Translations under genes and position numbers: made by a program | DNA from: Novosphingobium capsulatum NBRC 12533 | Lineage (GTDB): Bacteria; Pseudomonadota; Alphaproteobacteria; Sphingomonadales; Sphingomonadaceae | Direction of reading: 5' to 3' | DNA: 64,000 nucleotides | NCBI RefSeq assembly: GCF_001598375.1 | Contig: NZ_BCYV01000014.1 | Span: forward strand, 163,317-227,316 | In this document: positions 61,329-64,000 of the stretch, one piece after another | How positions within the stretch are numbered: the first letter of the stretch is position 1 | Layout of the letters: each line of letters begins with the position of its first letter | The notes under the pieces: model-generated | Told to the model about the DNA's origin: nothing | The model's input: the letters and a program-made list of their open reading frames with translations, nothing else | The model's database searches: none

Positions 61329-61513
61329 GCGGAACCAGCGCGCCGATGCAGATAATGCTCGGCATTGGCGGGCCTAGCTCCCGAGCCGGGTAGCCGCGCC
61401 GGGCCATATGGCGGCCGTCGTTCCTCTGCCGGGCATCGCCCATCTTTGGGTTGCAAAAGCATGTAGTGTTCCGGTTTAGATGCACGCATCCGCGTAGCTG
61501 GGAGAGTGGCGCG

Positions 61514-62434
61514 ATGCGTTTTGACAAACTGGATCTCAATTTGCTGGTCACGCTCGATGCGCTGATCGAATTGAAGAGCGTTTCCAGCACGGCGGAGCAC
61601 CTGAACCTGACCCAATCGGCGGTCAGTGGGGCGCTCAAGCGGCTGCGTGAATATTTCAACGACGAGCTTCTGGCGAGAGACGGCCGCAGCATGGTACTGA
61701 CCGGCAAGGCCCAGCAGCTTGCCCCTGCCATTCGCGCGATTCTGCTACAGGTGCGATCCACCATTACCAACCCATCCGAATTCGACCCGGCCACCGCGGT
61801 TCGGTGTTTCACGCTGGGGTGCTCGGACTATGTGGCGATGATCGTTGGCCACGACCTTGCGCTGCAGGTTCAAAACGAGGCGCCGGGGATCAGTTTCAAG
61901 TTCCTTCCCCCTGATATTAGTGCGCTGGAGATGTTCGAGCGAGGCGACATCGATCTTCTGATCGTTGCCGAAAGTTTCGCCAGGCCGGAACACCCGCGGC
62001 GCGTGCTGTTCGAGGATGACGCGCGGGCTGTCTGCTGGGCCGAAAATCCGACGATTGGCGATCACATCACGCTCGACCAGTTCCTCGACATGGGCCATGT
62101 CTGTGCCGAATTCAGGGGCGTTTCGCACCCATCCGTGTATGAAAAGCAGTTGACGGAAATGGGCATCCATCGCCGCATCGAGGTGTCGGTCGCCTCGTTC
62201 GCCATGGTTCCTTTTGCACTGGTCGGCAGCAGGCACATGGGCGTGATGCACCGCCGCCATGCCGAACGGTTTGCACGCATGTTGCCTTTGAAGGTTCTGC
62301 CTTTGCCCCTCGCGCTCAAGCCCGTGGTCGAAATTGCGCAATGGCATCGTCACCGGACATCCGATCCTGGCCTCGAATGGCTGCTGTCGCGGCTCGAAAG
62401 GGTGTTGCACACGATGGATGTCCACGCGGCATGA
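61514..62434 (+). CDS. LysR family regulator (NodD/NahR-like)
   Basis: 306 residues. MRFDKLDLNLLVTLDALIE and VSSTAEHLNLTQSAVSGALKRLREYFNDELL is the NodD/NahR/LinR-type N-terminus. The effector domain carries the GDIDLLIV block and long C-terminal HRR-rich segment. Start ATG 61514 after GGGAGAG. Probably controls the downstream flavin monooxygenase gene (139-nt gap). Aromatic inducers are usual for this clade. Confidence 0.9.
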   Translation: MRFDKLDLNLLVTLDALIELKSVSSTAEHLNLTQSAVSGALKRLREYFNDELLARDGRSMVLTGKAQQLAPAIRAILLQVRSTITNPSEFDPATAVRCFTLGCSDYVAMIVGHDLALQVQNEAPGISFKFLPPDISALEMFERGDIDLLIVAESFARPEHPRRVLFEDDARAVCWAENPTIGDHITLDQFLDMGHVCAEFRGVSHPSVYEKQLTEMGIHRRIEVSVASFAMVPFALVGSRHMGVMHRRHAERFARMLPLKVLPLPLALKPVVEIAQWHRHRTSDPGLEWLLSRLERVLHTMDVHAA

Positions 62435-62468
62435 AGGCTGGCGCCATGCCGGCATCTATCATTTTACG

Positions 62469-62483
62469 TGATGTATCCGTACA
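62469..62483. promoter_or_regulatory. Possible LysR site before the flavin monooxygenase
   Basis: T-N11-A (62469-62481) overlaps the dyad TGTA-TCCG-TACA (62472-62483), 91 nt before the 62574 gene. Weak by itself; position fits a LysR target. Confidence 0.25.
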
Positions 62484-62573
62484 CGCCTTACGATTTTCCT
62501 GAAGTCTGGCTTCCTGACAAAACGCGCCCGCAACGCGCGATGAAGCGCGGTGCCACCGTTCAGGAGAGCCCCC

Positions 62574-63764
62574 ATGAATCACACCCTGCTCATGCCGCCA
62601 CCAGATTCACATGGCGTCGCGACCGATGGCTTTGGCGCACGGATAGAGCAGATACTGCCGCAGATCGCCGCCGGGGCTGCACAAGGCGATGAGCGCAGTT
62701 CGCTTCATCCCGACAGCATCGCTGCCTTGACCCAAGCAGGTGTCTTCCGCGCTCTCGTGCCGGCAATGTATGGTGGCGACGAGGTCGATTTCATCGAATT
62801 CCTGGCCGGCGTGCGGCGCCTCGCTGCGGTGTGCCCTGCTTCTGGCTGGATCGCTGGTGTGGTTGGCACGCATTCGCACGGGATTTCCTATTACGGCAAA
62901 CAGGCGCAGGATGACATCTGGGCCGATGGGCCCGACACCCGCATCTGCTCGTCGTTCGCGCCGGTAGTCACCGCGCAGACGACCGAGGGCGGCTATCTGC
63001 TTACCGGCGCATGGGACTTTTCCAGCGGTTGCGACCATGCTGCCTGGGCCCAGCTTGGATTTCGCGTTGAGGGCATGCCGGGCGTGTCATACCTTGGCCT
63101 GATCCCGCGCAGCGACTTCAATATCGTAGACAACTGGGACACGGTTGGCATGCGTGCCACCGGCAGCAAGCGGGTGGAAGTGCGCAACGTGTTCGTGCCG
63201 CAGCATCGCTGCTGGGGGCCAGGCATGTTCGCGCCGCCAGCAGAACCCGGTCTGCACGACCATTGGCTCTTCCGGATGCCATTTCTGGCCACTGCGGCCA
63301 ACTTCGGCGCCGTACTGCTCGGTGCTGCGGATGGCGCCCTGGCTGCCTACCGCGAAAGTGTGCAGAAACGCATTCGCCCGCATACCGGCAAGCTGCGGAT
63401 GGACAATCCACTGTCATTCATCCGGCTTGCTGAAAGCCATATGGAAATCCGCGCTGCCAGTGCGCTGGTCACCGCGCACTGGCAAGGCATTGTCGATCAC
63501 GCCAAGGCGGGAACCCGTCCGGCGATGGACGAGGTCTTGCGCTCGCGTGGCGACGAAGCATTTGCCGGGCGCATGATCATGAACGCGGTTGACCGGCTGC
63601 TCGCCGCCGCTGGCGGAAGCGCGACATTCAAGTCGCGACCGTTGCAGCGCTATTGGCGGGACATCCATACTGCCGGCAATCACATGTTTTTCGATCTCGA
63701 AAATCGCCTGGTCATCGTCGGGCGCCATCTGGTCGGCCTTGAGCCGGACCCCGACTTACTGTGA
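62574..63764 (+). CDS. Acyl-CoA-dehydrogenase-fold flavin monooxygenase (HsaA/HpaB-C2-like)
   Basis: 396 residues. The three-part ACAD fold is visible: helical N-domain (VPAMYGGDEVDFIEFLAGVRRLA), beta domain (ICSSFAPVVTAQ, GAWDFSSGCDHAAWAQLG, VGMRATGSKRVEVRNVFVP) and C-terminal helical domain ending in RYWRDIHTAGNHMFFD. The SGC and NHMFFD blocks are typical of group D monooxygenases using FMNH2 or FADH2 from a separate reductase. No reductase gene is visible downstream. It likely hydroxylates a phenolic or removes N/S substituents; substrate not known. Confidence 0.88.
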   Translation: MNHTLLMPPPDSHGVATDGFGARIEQILPQIAAGAAQGDERSSLHPDSIAALTQAGVFRALVPAMYGGDEVDFIEFLAGVRRLAAVCPASGWIAGVVGTHSHGISYYGKQAQDDIWADGPDTRICSSFAPVVTAQTTEGGYLLTGAWDFSSGCDHAAWAQLGFRVEGMPGVSYLGLIPRSDFNIVDNWDTVGMRATGSKRVEVRNVFVPQHRCWGPGMFAPPAEPGLHDHWLFRMPFLATAANFGAVLLGAADGALAAYRESVQKRIRPHTGKLRMDNPLSFIRLAESHMEIRAASALVTAHWQGIVDHAKAGTRPAMDEVLRSRGDEAFAGRMIMNAVDRLLAAAGGSATFKSRPLQRYWRDIHTAGNHMFFDLENRLVIVGRHLVGLEPDPDLL

Positions 63765-63789
63765 TTGATGCGTTAAGTCTCACCGCAGC

Positions 63790-64000
63790 AATCACGCCGG
63801 CATCAGCACCACGGCCGATCTTCACAGCACGCCGTCGATCTCCAGTTCGACCGCACTCGCCTTCGAGCGCCGGCGCCGCTGGCGGCGCCATACCGCGCTC
63901 CTCGAACTGCTTACGCAGCTCCCGGAGCTAGGTGAACAGTTGCGATGGGCTCAGCGTATGCCGGCGCGCCACCGCGCAAACCGTCTCGTGGCCTGAAAAT
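63790..64000 (-). pseudogene. Decayed IS66-family TnpA (Orf1) fragment, runs off window
   Basis: On the minus strand from the window edge: GHETVCAVARRHTLSPSQLFT, then TAG where the family has Trp (TGG), then LRELRKQFEE. Later VELEIDGVL is frame-broken by one missing base before VKIGRGADAGVIAAV. This is the IS66 helix-turn-helix accessory protein, inactivated by a stop and a frameshift. The remaining element, if any, lies outside. Confidence 0.65.

Noticed and set aside
1..64000. CRISPR arrays, tRNA or rRNA genes
   Set aside because: No regularly spaced direct repeats and no cloverleaf or rRNA sequence were noticed on reading the window; a covariance-model search would be the decisive check.

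Overview
The window is GC-rich, densely coded DNA, best matched by a sphingomonad-type alphaproteobacterium (Novosphingobium, Sphingobium or Sphingomonas). Four large TonB-dependent receptors, many single-subunit Rieske and VOC-type enzymes, an IS5-family element of the kind common in sphingomonads and mosaic aromatic-catabolism clusters support this. The lineage is an inference from gene content. No rRNA, tRNA, CRISPR array or replication origin was seen.

Region 1 (1-20.5 kb) is a metabolic module for an unknown carboxylated, probably nitrogen-containing substrate. It holds a VOC / RidA / PLP-enzyme / HpcH-aldolase operon, a class II aldolase divergent from a Crp-type regulator, a cytochrome P450, a maleate-isomerase-like protein, a flavin monooxygenase, an isocitrate-lyase-superfamily enzyme with an IclR regulator, a PuuE-like deacetylase-fold hydrolase, an isochorismatase-type hydrolase with an SDR, a TonB receptor divergent from an MFS transporter, and a membrane PQQ dehydrogenase followed by a DUF3429 protein.

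Region 2 (20.5-22.6 kb) is a scar of mobile DNA: a frameshifted ISL3-type transposase remnant, unexplained degenerate sequence and an IS5-family (IS427-like) element.

Region 3 (22.6-36 kb) holds a GntR/FCD regulator, a Tat-exported DUF3237 protein, a lignostilbene-dioxygenase-like carotenoid oxygenase, a TonB receptor, an NTF2-like secreted protein and five alpha/beta hydrolases that all carry export signals. It looks like a system that imports an ester-containing substrate and processes it in the periplasm.

Region 4 (36-43.7 kb) is an operon of TonB receptor, Rieske oxygenase, VanB-type reductase and second Rieske oxygenase. It has a sigma-54 promoter and a divergent XylR/DmpR-type (V4R) activator, and it ends at a clear terminator. 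It probably demethylates or hydroxylates methoxylated phenols.

Region 5 (43.7-50.5 kb) is a complete catechol ortho-cleavage operon, catB-catC-catA-pcaI-pcaJ-pcaD-pcaF. A divergent CatR/BenM-like LysR gene and a perfect ATAC-N7-GTAT operator precede it. The operon takes catechol to succinyl-CoA plus acetyl-CoA, so regions 3 and 4 may feed it.

Region 6 (50.5-51.3 kb) is a second scar, with a truncated AlpA-like gene, a 15-bp perfect inverted repeat and a multiply frameshifted UPF0149/SEC-C pseudogene.

Region 7 (51.4-63.8 kb) holds a MarR regulator, an aromatic-acid-type MFS transporter, a ThDP enzyme, a ketopantoate-reductase-like protein, a secreted protein and a TonB receptor. These are divergent from an aldehyde dehydrogenase across a 20-bp palindromic operator. 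A LysR gene and a flavin-dependent monooxygenase of the acyl-CoA-dehydrogenase fold follow. The window ends in a decayed IS66 TnpA fragment.
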